Shown: in pieces, positions 1 to 8,408 of the stretch
Numbering within the stretch: position 1 is the stretch's first letter
Layout of the letters: each line of letters starts with the position of its first letter
Source: Azospirillaceae bacterium
GTDB taxonomy: Bacteria > Pseudomonadota > Alphaproteobacteria > Azospirillales > Azospirillaceae
NCBI GenBank assembly: GCA_028283825.1
Contig: JAPWJW010000003.1
Location: 1,674,501-1,738,500, forward strand
Reading direction: 5' to 3'
DNA: 64,000 bases
Made by a program: the position numbers and the translations under genes
Notes under the pieces: generated by a model
What the model was told of the DNA's origin: nothing
Database searches by the model: none
Seen by the model: only the letters and a program-made list of their open reading frames with translations

Positions 1-1305
1 CACGGCGATGCCGCGGGCGCCTAAAGCCACGCCGGCCTCATCCAGCAGGGCCGGAAGGAACAGGTCGGCGATATGGTCGCGGATCTTGCCGTTGACGGTG
101 ATCATGCCCGCGGCCCCCTTCAACGCCGCCCGGTCCTCAAAGCGCCCGATGCCGAAGGGCGCCAGCAGCGGATCGACGCGGCCGGTGAGAATGTGGTCGG
201 CCAGCAGGTCGGCCGTGCCGGGGGTCAGCAGGATGCCGTTGCGGTGGTGGCCGGTGGCCATGACCAGGCCGCCCACCCCCGGCACCGGCCCCAGGATGGG
301 TGCGTCGTCCCGGCTGCCGGGGCGGAAGCCCGTCCACATCTCCTCGATCGGCAGTTCCTCCACCCCCGGCAGGGCGCGCCACGCCGCCTCCAGCAGGGCC
401 AGCACGCCGCCGGCGGTCAACCGGTCGTCCCAGCCCTTTTCCTCCGTCGTGGCGCCCACGATCAGGCGGCCGTCCAGCCGGGGCACCAGATAGCATTTGG
501 GCGGCCACACCACATGGCGCAGCAGCGGCTGGCCGGGGTCCATGCGCAGGGACAGCATCTGGCCCTTCACCGGCCGCACCGGCGGCACCGCCCCCTCGGG
601 CAGGCCCGCCAACTGGCGCGACCAGGCGCCGGCCGCCAGCACCACGATGTCGGCCGGGCGCACCACGCCCGCCACCACGACGCCGTCCGCGCGGCCGGCC
701 GTCGCCGACAGCGCCTCGACGCTTGTATCCTCATGCAGGCGGGCGCCCGCCTTGAGGGCGGCCACGCGTAGGGCCACCGCCAGCTTGCGGTTGTCCACCT
801 GGCCGTCATCGGCGCCCAGCACGCCGGCGGCGGCACGGGGGTTCAGCCAAGGTTCACGTTCCTTCACCTGGGCACCGGTCAGCCAGGCGACATTGAGGCC
901 CAAGGCCCGCTGGAACTCGTATCCGCTACGCAGCACCTCGACATCGTCGCGGGTCAGCGCCACCTGCATCGTCCCCTCGGCGCGCAGATCCACCGCGACA
1001 CCGCTATAGGCCTCAAGCTCAGCCGCGAAGGCGGGCCAGCGCCGCTGGCTGTCCAGGGTCAGGGGCAGCAACGCCTCCTCACCCGGTTCCGTCTCCACGG
1101 CGGCGGCCAGCATGCCGGCGGCGGCATGGGTGGCCCCCCGGCCGCTGCTTCCCTGGTCAAAGACATCGACGGCGCAGCCGGCGGCGGCCAGCCGCCAGGC
1201 GAGCGACAGGCCGATGCAGCCGGCACCGATGATGGCCACCACTGGGGCCAACGACGGCTTGGCGCCGGAACCGTTTTGCGGAAATGGAATAAGGGTCTTG
1301 GGCAA
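1..1305 (-). CDS. thiO: Glycine oxidase ThiO fused in frame to sulfur carrier ThiS (3' end cut by window edge)
   Basis: Glycine oxidase makes the dehydroglycine used for the thiazole ring of thiamine; ThiS carries the sulfur. Translation from a TTG at 1305 gives a FAD-binding Rossmann motif (GAGCIG, residues 27-32), the DAO-type core and a typical ThiO ending (GHHRNGILLTPGTADLLADH). No stop follows: after a linker (RFEDRAALKGAAG) the frame enters MITVNGKIRD at genomic position 105 (residue 401), which looks like the start of ThiS with LLDEAGVALGARGIAV after it. The window ends before the ThiS Gly-Gly tail. TTG is chosen because AGGGAGA lies 5 nt upstream, directly after a TPP riboswitch. ThiO with ThiS is a normal pathway pairing; the in-frame fusion is what I read directly. 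An internal ATG start for free ThiS at 105 is also possible. Confidence 0.9.
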   Translation of the reverse strand, partial: MPKTLIPFPQNGSGAKPSLAPVVAIIGAGCIGLSLAWRLAAAGCAVDVFDQGSSGRGATHAAAGMLAAAVETEPGEEALLPLTLDSQRRWPAFAAELEAYSGVAVDLRAEGTMQVALTRDDVEVLRSGYEFQRALGLNVAWLTGAQVKEREPWLNPRAAAGVLGADDGQVDNRKLAVALRVAALKAGARLHEDTSVEALSATAGRADGVVVAGVVRPADIVVLAAGAWSRQLAGLPEGAVPPVRPVKGQMLSLRMDPGQPLLRHVVWPPKCYLVPRLDGRLIVGATTEEKGWDDRLTAGGVLALLEAAWRALPGVEELPIEEMWTGFRPGSRDDAPILGPVPGVGGLVMATGHHRNGILLTPGTADLLADHILTGRVDPLLAPFGIGRFEDRAALKGAAGMITVNGKIRDHIADLFLPALLDEAGVALGARGIAV

Positions 1306-1310
1306 CGCGA

Positions 1311-1396
1311 TCTCCCTTCGCCGGCATGATCCGGAGCAGGTTCCATGGGTGTGATCTCAGCCGCGTTGCCTGGTCAGTCAGGTGCGGCACCCCAGT
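1311..1396 (-). promoter_or_regulatory. TPP (thi-box) riboswitch
   Basis: On the minus strand the leader shows the conserved thi-box blocks in order: CTGGGGTGCC, then GGCTGAGATCACACCC, GAACCTG and ATCCGG.TCATGCCGGCGAAGGGA. It ends at the thiO Shine-Dalgarno sequence, so thiamine pyrophosphate binding would be expected to mask the ribosome site of the thi operon. Confidence 0.93.
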
Positions 1397-1566
1397 CGAT
1401 GACCGCGACCATGGCCGACCCGGCTGCCTTATTCAAGGGTCTTGGACATGCGTCCGCCTCACGCCGCCATGCCCTGTGAGCGGCGACCTGCCCCATCGGA
1501 GGTTTGACAAGCACGGTGATTGTCTGGACTCTGCAAACACTGGAGTACAGCTATCAAGGTCAGCTC

Positions 1567-2427
1567 ATGTTTGCCGCCATCGGCCTGCTCGGTGTGTTCA
1601 TCTGCGTGTTCGGGTCGTTCGTGATCTTCGGCGGCAAGATCGGCATCATCATCGAGGCCTTGCCGGGTGAGTTCATGACCATCGGCGGGGCCGCCATCTG
1701 CGGCTTCATCGTTTCCAACAGCTCCCACGTCATCAAGCAATCGCTGAAGGACGTGAAGCGCATCTTCCCCGGCGCCAAGTTCCACAAGAAGGATTATATG
1801 GAGCTGCTATCGCTGCTCTATCAAATCCTGAAGACGATGAAGACCAAAGGCGTGCTGGCGATTGAACAGCACATCGAAAAGCCGATGGAAAGCAACATCT
1901 TCAATGCCTACCCGGCGATCATGAAGGACCCCTTCACGGTCAAGTTCATTTCCGATTACCTGCGCATGTTTTCCATCGGCGTGGATAACCCCCACGAACT
2001 GGAAGCGCTGATGGAGCAGGAGATCGAGAAGAGCAAGCATGAGGACCTGCACTCCAGCCACGCCTTCCAGAACATGGCCGACGCCATGCCGGCGCTGGGT
2101 ATCGTCGCCGCCGTGCTGGGCGTCATCAAGACCATGGCATCCATCACCGAGCCGCCGGAAGTGCTGGGCAAGCTGATCGGCGGCGCGCTGGTCGGCACCT
2201 TCATGGGCATTTTCATGTCCTATTGCCTGCTGGCGCCGATCGCGTCGCGCCTGAAGGGCATCTCGGAGGAAGAAAACCAGTTCTATCACGTCATCCGGGC
2301 GGCCATCACGGCCCACCTGGCGGGCTACGCCCCGCAGGTTTCCATCGAGGCGGCGCGAAAAAAGGTGCCGACCGAATACATGCCCGACTTCAACGAACTG
2401 GAAGAGGCGCTGTCGGCCATCAGCTAG
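1567..2427 (+). CDS. motA: Flagellar motor stator protein MotA
   Basis: MotA forms, with MotB, the inner-membrane proton channel that drives flagellar rotation. The 286-residue product has the four-TM MotA layout: an N-terminal helix pair (MFAAIGLLGVFICVFGSF; FMTIGGAAICGFIVSNS), a large cytoplasmic loop with LLSLLYQILKTMKTKG and PMESNIFNAYPAIMKD, and the conserved proline-containing third helix (DAMPALGIVAAVLGVIKT) followed by GKLIGGALVGTFMGIFMSY. I start it at ATG 1567 because this aligns with the usual MotA N-terminus; in-frame TTG 1504 and GTG 1516 exist upstream, with a GGAGG at 1498-1502, so a longer form cannot be excluded. MotB is not in the window. Confidence 0.93.
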   Translation: MFAAIGLLGVFICVFGSFVIFGGKIGIIIEALPGEFMTIGGAAICGFIVSNSSHVIKQSLKDVKRIFPGAKFHKKDYMELLSLLYQILKTMKTKGVLAIEQHIEKPMESNIFNAYPAIMKDPFTVKFISDYLRMFSIGVDNPHELEALMEQEIEKSKHEDLHSSHAFQNMADAMPALGIVAAVLGVIKTMASITEPPEVLGKLIGGALVGTFMGIFMSYCLLAPIASRLKGISEEENQFYHVIRAAITAHLAGYAPQVSIEAARKKVPTEYMPDFNELEEALSAIS

Positions 2428-2789
2428 CCTCAAGCACCCGCCACCCCACCCATAAGGTTAGGACAGGACGGGCGGCGGCGTGCCAAAGGGTGGCTGCCGC
2501 ATCGCAACCCAGCCATGATGCGCCGCACCCCCGATTCGGGGCTGAAGACGATTGACCTTCGGCGCCCGAAAGGCCAACTACCATGCCATGCGAATAGAGC
2601 GTCATCCCATCGGCCCGGCATGCATCACGACAGCCGCCCACGCCTGACGCTTTGCCATGGCCGCCCATTCCTGGGTGGCCATTTTCACGAGGCAGCACAA
2701 CCCTCGCCCTGCCATCGGCGCCGCCCCCCTGGGAACGGCGACGGGAAGGTGTCGGTCGCACGCCGCCGAAACAACATAGGAGAGCTAGT
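2428..2789. other. Intergenic region without a recognised gene
   Basis: 362 bases between motA and the PfpI gene. Open frames here run through without start/RBS support or recognisable product. I see no tRNA, no strong terminator and no copy of the dispersed repeat. It probably contains the promoter of the downstream gene. Confidence 0.5.
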
Positions 2790-3395
2790 TTGACCGAGCT
2801 GTCGATCGCCGGGAAGTCCGTCGCCATTCTGATCGCCAATGGCTTTGAAGAAGTTGAAATGACCGAAGCCCAGCGCGCCCTGCTGCGCGCGGGCGCCGCG
2901 CCCAAGATCATCTCCCCCGAGCAGGGCCTGGTGAACGGCTGGCACGGCACCTCCTGGGGCCACTACTTCCCCACCGACAAGCAGGTCGGCGAAGTGTTAG
3001 CCGCCGACTTCGACCTGCTGGTCCTGCCGGGTGGCGAGCGCAGCGTGACCAAGCTGGCCTCCAACCCGCACACCCGCCGCATCGTCGGCAGCTTCATGGA
3101 TGCCGGCAAGGGCATCGCCGCCATCAACCACGGCGTCCAGCTGCTGGCCGTCGCCCAGCGCCTGAAGGGCCGCACCGTGACCGGCCATGAAGCCGTGCGC
3201 GAGGCCGCCGAGGCCCAGGGCGCCACCTGGGTGGCCGAGGAAGGCCAGAACATGAACATCGACCGCTTCCTGCTGACCGCCCGTGGTCCGGAAGAAGTGG
3301 TGCCGGAGTTCATCGAGACCATGCTGCGCGTCTTCGGCGAAGCCATCGAGCACCGCCGCCAGGCTGCCCTGGAAAAGGCCGCCGCTGCCGCGTAA
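2790..3395 (+). CDS. DJ-1/PfpI-family protein lacking the nucleophilic cysteine
   Basis: DJ-1/PfpI proteins are glutamine-amidotransferase-fold proteins acting as glyoxalases, chaperones or peptidases. This 201-residue product starts at TTG 2790 with AGGAGAG 5 nt upstream. It has the N-terminal strand and acidic motif (VAILIANGFEEVEMTEAQRA), the LLVLPGGERSV loop and the nucleophile elbow KGIAAINHGVQLL. In active family members the elbow reads A-I-C-H-G; here residue 113 is Asn followed by His114 and Gly115, so the usual catalytic Cys is absent. Glu20/21 of the acidic motif is kept. The enzyme may be inactive or use other chemistry. It is monocistronic, followed by a strong terminator. Function is unknown beyond the fold. 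Confidence 0.85.
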   Translation: MTELSIAGKSVAILIANGFEEVEMTEAQRALLRAGAAPKIISPEQGLVNGWHGTSWGHYFPTDKQVGEVLAADFDLLVLPGGERSVTKLASNPHTRRIVGSFMDAGKGIAAINHGVQLLAVAQRLKGRTVTGHEAVREAAEAQGATWVAEEGQNMNIDRFLLTARGPEEVVPEFIETMLRVFGEAIEHRRQAALEKAAAAA

Positions 3396-3413
3396 GGCTG
3401 GTTTTGATTGAAG

Positions 3414-3449
3414 AAAAAGGGCGCGAAGCACCGGCTTCGCGCCCTTTTT
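3414..3449. terminator. Rho-independent terminator, bidirectional
   Basis: Perfect 10-bp stem GGGCGCGAAG / CTTCGCGCCC with a 6-nt loop, flanked by AAAAA on the left and TTTTT on the right, so it can stop transcription of the PfpI gene and of ctaA read-through. Confidence 0.9.
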
Positions 3450-3454
3450 CTTTG

Positions 3455-3553
3455 CCCTCAGGCGCCGGCAGGTCCATCCGAACCTTTGGCTATCCTCGTT
3501 TTGCAGTCCGCTGACGCTCCCCACAAAACTCCGGCGGACGCCGTCGCGTCCTA
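3455..3553 (+). repeat. Dispersed three-hairpin 3'UTR element, copy 1
   Basis: Begins CCCTCAGGCGCCGG and ends with the hairpin GGACGC-CGTC-GCGTCC. The middle stem is GTTTTG / CAAAAC around the conserved AGTCCGC...GCTCCCCA. It sits between the PfpI terminator and the ctaA stop codon (convergent genes). Ten other copies lie in this window. Confidence 0.88.
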
Positions 3554-3573
3554 TGTGACTTTCCGGGTCCCGC

Positions 3574-4638
3574 TCAACCCCGCCGATATTCCATCACGGT
3601 CCAGGTGAACAGGCCCAGCAGGACCAGGGCGCCGGCCTGGTGGGTGGCAGCCACGTGCACCGGTACGAACAGCAGCAGGGTGGTGATGCCCAGGCCGATC
3701 TGCACCAGCACCATGGCGGCGACGGCGATGGCCAGCGACCGCACGCGGCCCTGCACCCCGGCCGAGAGCGCCCGGATGGCGTAGGACCACACCACCAGGC
3801 CGGTCAGGATGGCCAGCCAGCGGTGGGTGAACTGCACGGCCGCCGTGTTCTCCAGGAAGTTCAGCCAGGCGGGGCTGAGGTTCCACATCTCTTCCGGCGC
3901 CAGGGTGCCGTTCATCAGCGGCCAGGTGTTGTAGGCCATGCCGGCATCCAGGCCGGCGGTGAAGGCGCCCCACACCATGGTGGTGGCAACCAGCGCCATG
4001 GCGATGCCGGCGTGACGGCGCAGGGTGGCGCGCTTGGCGTGCAAGGTGGCCGACGCCTGCGGAAACAGCAGCGGCACGGCGGTGGCCAGCATGGCGACGT
4101 AGATCAGCACCGCCAGCGACAGATGCGCCGCCAGACGGTAGTGGCTGACGTCCGGCCGGTTCACCAGGCCGCTTTTCACCATGTACCAGCCCAAGGCCCC
4201 CTGCAGCCCGCCCAGGATGAACAGGACGATCAGGCGCGGCACCAGGCTGCGCGGCACGCGGCGGGTGAAGGCGAAGAACAGGAAGGGCAGCAGGAAGACG
4301 ACGCCGATCAGCCGACCCACCAGGCGGTGGAACCATTCCCAGAAGAAGATGCCCTTAAACTGCGCCAGGTCCATGCCGCTGTGCTTCAGGGCGTATTCCG
4401 GTGTGGCCTGGTACTTGGCGAATTCCTCCGCCCAGGCGGCCTGCCCCAGGGGCGGCAAGGCGCCCGCCACCGGCTTCCATTCCGTGATGGACAGGCCGCT
4501 TTCCGTCAACCGGGTGATGGCGCCGATGACGGCCATGGCGAACACCATGGCGGCGCAGACCAGCAGCCAGATGCCGATGGCACGATAGGGCGCCGCGGCG
4601 GAACGGGCGCGGGCGGCGGGGAAAGGCGTGACGGTCAC
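3574..4638 (-). CDS. ctaA: Heme A synthase (COX15/CtaA)
   Basis: Converts heme O to heme A for aa3-type cytochrome oxidase, in the inner membrane. The 354-residue product has the alphaproteobacterial COX15 layout: first helix with the family motif GAITRLTESGLSITEWKPV (residues about 38-56), an E-F-x-x-Y-x-x-T-P-E-Y stretch, the heme-ligand region FFWEWFHRLVGRLIG, and later helices with LSLAVLIYVAML and QFTHRWLAIL that carry further His ligands. I start at GTG 4638 because an ATG further upstream (4725) would place a strong terminator inside the coding region. The gene stands alone, after the terminator of ptrB. Confidence 0.93.
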   Translation of the reverse strand: MTVTPFPAARARSAAAPYRAIGIWLLVCAAMVFAMAVIGAITRLTESGLSITEWKPVAGALPPLGQAAWAEEFAKYQATPEYALKHSGMDLAQFKGIFFWEWFHRLVGRLIGVVFLLPFLFFAFTRRVPRSLVPRLIVLFILGGLQGALGWYMVKSGLVNRPDVSHYRLAAHLSLAVLIYVAMLATAVPLLFPQASATLHAKRATLRRHAGIAMALVATTMVWGAFTAGLDAGMAYNTWPLMNGTLAPEEMWNLSPAWLNFLENTAAVQFTHRWLAILTGLVVWSYAIRALSAGVQGRVRSLAIAVAAMVLVQIGLGITTLLLFVPVHVAATHQAGALVLLGLFTWTVMEYRRG

Positions 4639-4660
4639 GGGGCTTCGGGCCTTTTGAAAA

Positions 4661-4700
4661 GAAAAAGGGCTGGGGCGGACTATAAGCCCACCCCAGCCCC
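4661..4700 (-). terminator. Rho-independent terminator after ptrB
   Basis: On the minus strand, GGGGCTGGGG... pairs with CCCCAGCCC, followed by TTTTTCTTTT. It lies between the ptrB stop (4742) and the ctaA start (4638), separating the two transcription units. Confidence 0.88.
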
Positions 4701-4741
4701 CATACAAACATCGGTGGCCGGACAAATTGCCCGGCGCGACC

Positions 4742-6871
4742 TTACAAACCTTTCCCGAACGCCCGCAGCAGGAAGGCCTGGGTCAGGGCGATTTCCTTCA
4801 GCTTGTCGAAGCGGCCGGCGGCGCCGGCGTGACCGGCGCCCATCTCGGTACGCGACAGCAGGACGTGGTCGTCGGTCTTCAGCGTGCGTAGCTTGGCCGC
4901 CCACTTGGCCGGTTCCCAGTAGGTGACGCGCGGGTCGCTGAGGCCGGCGGTGATCAGCAGGTGGGGATAGGCCTTGGCCGCCACGTTGTCATAGGGGCTG
5001 TAGGACTTCAGCCGCTGATAGACGTCCGGCTCGTTGGGATTGCCCCACTCATCATATTCGATGACCGTCAGCGGCAGGCTGTCGTCCAGCATGGTGTTGA
5101 CCACGTCGACGAAGGGCACCTGCGCCACCACGGCACGGAACAGGCCTTCCGGTGCCATGTTGGCGACGCCGCCCATCAGCAGGCCGCCGGCGCTGCCGCC
5201 CTCGGCCGAGATGCTGCCGGCCTTGGCATACCCCTGGGCGACCAGGAACTGTGCCACGTCGATGAAGTCGGTGAAGCTGTTGATCTTCTTCTCCAGCTTG
5301 CCGTCCTCATACCAGCCGCGGCCCAACTCATCCCCGCCGCGGATGTGGGCGATGGCGAAGGCGAAACCCCGATCCAGCAACCCTAAGCGGCTGGCGGAGA
5401 AATAAGGGTCCATGCCATGGCCGTAGGCGCCATAGGCGTAGAGGTGCAGGGCGCCCGAGCCATCCCGGGGGAAATCGCGGCGATGGACGATGGACACCGG
5501 CACCAGGGTGCCGTCGCGGGCGGGCGCCAGCAGGCGGGCGCTGACATACAGGTCGGCGTCGTAGCCGCTGGGGATTTCCTGGACCTTGCGGATGGCCAGG
5601 GTGCGGTCCTTCAAATCGTAGTCGTAGACCGTGGGCGGCGTCACCAGCGACTGGTAGCGCAGGCGCAGTATGCCCTGATCATAACCGAAGTTGGCACCGG
5701 GTCCGACCTCGAACGCGGCATCGGGGAAGGCGATGTCATGGGCCCCGCCGGCCTTGTCCAGTACCCGCACCACCTGGGCGCCGTCCACCCGGGCGTACAC
5801 CACCAGCCAGTCGCGGAAGGCCATGTGACCGGTGAGATAGGTGCGGTCGGCGGGGGCGATGACCTCCACCCAGTTCTTCTCCGCCGTATCGGCCAGGGGG
5901 GCCTTCACCAGGCGGAAATTGCGGTGGGTGTCGTTGGTGATGATCCAGGCGGTGTCGCCCTGATCCTCGATATTGTACTCGTGCCCTTGGCGGCGGGACA
6001 GGACCAGGCGGGGGGCCGCCTCCGGCTGGGCGGCGTCCAGCAGCCGCACCTCGGTCGAGACGTTGTTGTGGCCGACAATGCGGATGAAGCGGCCGGACAG
6101 GGTCAGGTCCAGGCTGACCATCCAGGCGGCGTCCGCCTCCTCATAGACCAGAACGTCGTCGGTGACGGCGGTGCCCAGCCGGTGCCGCCACACGGTCTTG
6201 GGCCGCTGGAATTCGTCCTGGCGGATGTAGAACAGGTGGCGGCCGTCGGCGGACCACACGACACCCGGGGCGGCGTCCGCCACCCCCTCCAGCACCAATT
6301 CGCCCGTCTCCAGATCCTTGACCCGCACGCCGTAGCGTTCGGAGCCGTCGGTGTCGGCGGTATAGGCCAGGTGGCGGCCGTCACGCGTCGTCTCAAAATC
6401 CGCGACGCGCATGAATTCGTGCTGGGCGGCCAGGACGTTGACGTCCAGCACCACCTCCTCATCCGACGGCGCCGACGGCGCGCTGCCGGCCGGCCAGCGC
6501 ACGAACACGGGGTAGTTCTGCCCGGCGGCGAAGCGCGACTGGTAGAAATAGCCGTCGCGGCGGTAGGGAACGCCGGTGTCGTCCTCCTTGATGCGGGCGC
6601 GCAGTTCCGCCACCAGGGCGGGGCGCAGATCGCCCTCGCCGCCCAGCACCTGCTCGATATAGGCGTTCTCCGCGTTCAGGCAGGCCAGGATGTCGGGGTC
6701 CTTGACCTCCGGGAAGGCGGGATCGCGCAGCCAGTCATAGGGGTCGACCCGCACCTCGCCATGGGCGGTCTTCTCCACCGACCAGACCCGGGCGACGGGC
6801 GGCTGCGGAAACGCGGACTGGCGGAAAGGCGTCTCGGAGGCTGACATGGGCGACGGCACCGTTGCTGGCAT
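4742..6871 (-). CDS. ptrB: Oligopeptidase B (S9A serine peptidase)
   Basis: Cytoplasmic peptidase that cleaves short peptides after basic residues. The 709-residue product has an N-terminal seven-blade propeller (PPVARVWSVEKTAHGEVRVD, DPYDWLRD) and a C-terminal alpha/beta-hydrolase domain. The catalytic serine is in GGSAGGLLMGG (Ser about residue 560), the oligopeptidase B hallmark AHIRGGDELGRGWYEDGK precedes it, the Asp is near LSDPRVTYWEPAKW and the His is in EMGAGHAGAAGR. Start at ATG 6871 is uncertain; ATG 6847 (MSASETPF) is the alternative and neither has a strong ribosome site. A strong terminator follows. Confidence 0.92.
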   Translation of the reverse strand: MPATVPSPMSASETPFRQSAFPQPPVARVWSVEKTAHGEVRVDPYDWLRDPAFPEVKDPDILACLNAENAYIEQVLGGEGDLRPALVAELRARIKEDDTGVPYRRDGYFYQSRFAAGQNYPVFVRWPAGSAPSAPSDEEVVLDVNVLAAQHEFMRVADFETTRDGRHLAYTADTDGSERYGVRVKDLETGELVLEGVADAAPGVVWSADGRHLFYIRQDEFQRPKTVWRHRLGTAVTDDVLVYEEADAAWMVSLDLTLSGRFIRIVGHNNVSTEVRLLDAAQPEAAPRLVLSRRQGHEYNIEDQGDTAWIITNDTHRNFRLVKAPLADTAEKNWVEVIAPADRTYLTGHMAFRDWLVVYARVDGAQVVRVLDKAGGAHDIAFPDAAFEVGPGANFGYDQGILRLRYQSLVTPPTVYDYDLKDRTLAIRKVQEIPSGYDADLYVSARLLAPARDGTLVPVSIVHRRDFPRDGSGALHLYAYGAYGHGMDPYFSASRLGLLDRGFAFAIAHIRGGDELGRGWYEDGKLEKKINSFTDFIDVAQFLVAQGYAKAGSISAEGGSAGGLLMGGVANMAPEGLFRAVVAQVPFVDVVNTMLDDSLPLTVIEYDEWGNPNEPDVYQRLKSYSPYDNVAAKAYPHLLITAGLSDPRVTYWEPAKWAAKLRTLKTDDHVLLSRTEMGAGHAGAAGRFDKLKEIALTQAFLLRAFGKGL

Positions 6872-7102
6872 TGAAAATGGATCGCAACGATATGGAGGGC
6901 TCCCCACAATGCGCAAGCGGGCCTGAGCGGGTGGGTGCCATGCCCCAGCGCGGCTCCGCTGATCGCGCATGGGTTGAGCCATCACCCATGACTTGCGCGA
7001 CGGTACGCTGCCATGCCCGGCCGGCACTGGCGGCGACAGGGCGGCCAGGGTATCCCAGAAAGCGCCCCACACACTGCCGCCCCTGGCCCTGAAAGACCGG
7101 AC

Positions 7103-7759
7103 ATGCCGTTTCCCCATGCCATCCACGCCGTCATCTTCGACATGGACGGCCTGCTGATCGACAGCGAACGGCCCCTGCGCGGCGCCATGCTGGCCGCCGC
7201 CGTGACGGTGGAGCGCCCGCTGACGGAGGCGTTCTACAGCACGCTGATCGGCCGCCCCTATCCGGCGGTACGCCAGATGCTGGTGGATCATTTCGGGGGC
7301 GAGGCGCTGTTCGAACGCTTCACCACCCTGTACCGCGGCGCCATCCAGGCGCATTTCGAGGCCGGCATCGCCCTGATGACGGGCGTGGTGGAACTGCTGG
7401 ACGATCTGGACGCCGCCGGCATCCCCATGGCGGTCGCCACCAGCACCCAGCGCGAACGCGCCCTGCACCATCTGACCCAGGCCGGCATCGCGCACCGCTT
7501 CCGCGCCATCATCGGCGGCGATGACGTCACCCAGGGCAAGCCCCATCCGGAACCCTACCTGAAGGCCGCCGCCGCGTTGGACATCGATCCCAGCCATTGC
7601 CTGGCGCTGGAGGACAGCCACAACGGCATCCGTGCCGCGCACGCCGCCGGCATGATGGCGGTGATGGTGCCGGACCTGCTGTCGCCGACAGCGGAGATCG
7701 AGGCGCTGTGCCGCGTGGCCGCCGACCTGCACGAGGTCCGCCGCTGGGTAGCGGCTTAA
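7103..7759 (+). CDS. HAD-superfamily phosphatase/phosphoglucomutase-like
   Basis: Haloacid-dehalogenase fold, subfamily IA with an alpha-helical cap, as in beta-phosphoglucomutase and 2-deoxyglucose-6-phosphatase. Motif I is FDMDGLLIDSE (nucleophile Asp and acid/base Asp about residues 13 and 15), motif II is VATST, motif III Lys is in TQGKPHPEPYL and motif IV is LALEDSHNGIRAA. 218 residues, normal for the family. The substrate cannot be told from sequence. It is transcribed away from ptrB and followed, 6 nt past its stop, by a dispersed hairpin repeat. Confidence 0.88.
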   Translation: MPFPHAIHAVIFDMDGLLIDSERPLRGAMLAAAVTVERPLTEAFYSTLIGRPYPAVRQMLVDHFGGEALFERFTTLYRGAIQAHFEAGIALMTGVVELLDDLDAAGIPMAVATSTQRERALHHLTQAGIAHRFRAIIGGDDVTQGKPHPEPYLKAAAALDIDPSHCLALEDSHNGIRAAHAAGMMAVMVPDLLSPTAEIEALCRVAADLHEVRRWVAA

Positions 7760-7765
7760 CGTTCA

Positions 7766-7866
7766 CCCTCAGGCGCCGGGCGCCGGCATCCGCCGGCTCG
7801 GCTTGTCCTCGTTTTGCAGTCCGCCTTGGGCTCCCCACAAAACTCCGGCGGATGCGGTCGCATCCC
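7766..7866 (+). repeat. Dispersed three-hairpin 3'UTR element, copy 2
   Basis: Begins 6 nt after the HAD gene stop. Stems: GCCGGC-ATCC-GCCGGC; GTTTTG / CAAAAC around AGTCCGC...GCTCCCCA; GGATGC-GGTC-GCATCC. Convergent intergenic position. Confidence 0.9.
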
Positions 7867-7913
7867 AATAGCAGTGTGAGGCAGGACCTCCGCTGATATC
7901 CCCTTTTTCCAGG

Positions 7914-7952
7914 CAACAAAAAGGGCCGGCAGCCTGCGCTGTCGACCCTTGT
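7914..7952 (-). terminator. Probable terminator of the 94-residue gene
   Basis: On the minus strand AAGGGTCGACAG pairs imperfectly with CTGCCGGCCCTT and is followed by TTTTTG. It lies 24 nt beyond the stop of the gene at 7977-8261. Confidence 0.7.
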
Positions 7953-7976
7953 TACAACCGTCCCGGGATGCCTGTC

Positions 7977-8261
7977 TTAGACCGTCAGGTCCACGAAGGC
8001 GCCGCGGGTGCGGCCAGTGTCCGATGCCGACTTCACCTGATCCGCCGTCGGGCTGAGGTTCAGCGTGGCGTTGGTGTTTGCGGAAGACGTGTTGTCGGTA
8101 TTGGCCGCGTCCGTGTTGCCATCGGACGTGCCCTGGGTCTTCACCGGGGGAACAGGACGCACCTGGCTGCCGTTGCCCGTGGCGTCGGTGGTACCGGCGT
8201 TGGGCGACTGGAAGGTGCTGCTGTAACCGGTGCTGTAAAAGTCGATGCCGCCAACAGACAT
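7977..8261 (-). CDS. Small Ser/Thr/Asn-rich hypothetical protein
   Basis: I do not recognise this 94-residue product. It begins MSVGGIDFYSTGYSSTFQSPN, is rich in Thr, Asn, Ser and Asp through the middle (low complexity, probably disordered), and ends SDTGRTRGAFVDLTV, a hydrophobic-acidic tail. There is no signal peptide or membrane segment. The start at ATG 8261 is supported by AGGAGG about 8 nt upstream. The very good ribosome site and a dedicated terminator argue it is a real gene. The Ser/Thr/Asn-rich make-up is like flagellar or surface-associated small proteins of Rhodospirillales, but that is only a guess. Confidence 0.65.
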   Translation of the reverse strand: MSVGGIDFYSTGYSSTFQSPNAGTTDATGNGSQVRPVPPVKTQGTSDGNTDAANTDNTSSANTNATLNLSPTADQVKSASDTGRTRGAFVDLTV

Positions 8262-8408
8262 GGCAATGGCCTCCTCTTGACCTCGCCCTTCATATACGCC
8301 CATCGGGACCGGTGGACAAGGGCGGGGGCGGCAGATTCTGCCCAGATAAACCACCCCATCCCTTAGGCTAGACTTGCCTTAGGCAACGACCATTGCAGAG
8401 TCCAACGG

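Noticed and set aside
3455-3553. Three-hairpin elements as ordinary terminators
   Set aside because: They lack a T tract, and several genes carry a separate strong terminator next to the element.
6872-7732. A long N-terminal extension of oligopeptidase B
   Set aside because: It would run antisense through the HAD gene, has no homology, and the family N-terminus begins near residue 1 of the 6871 start.
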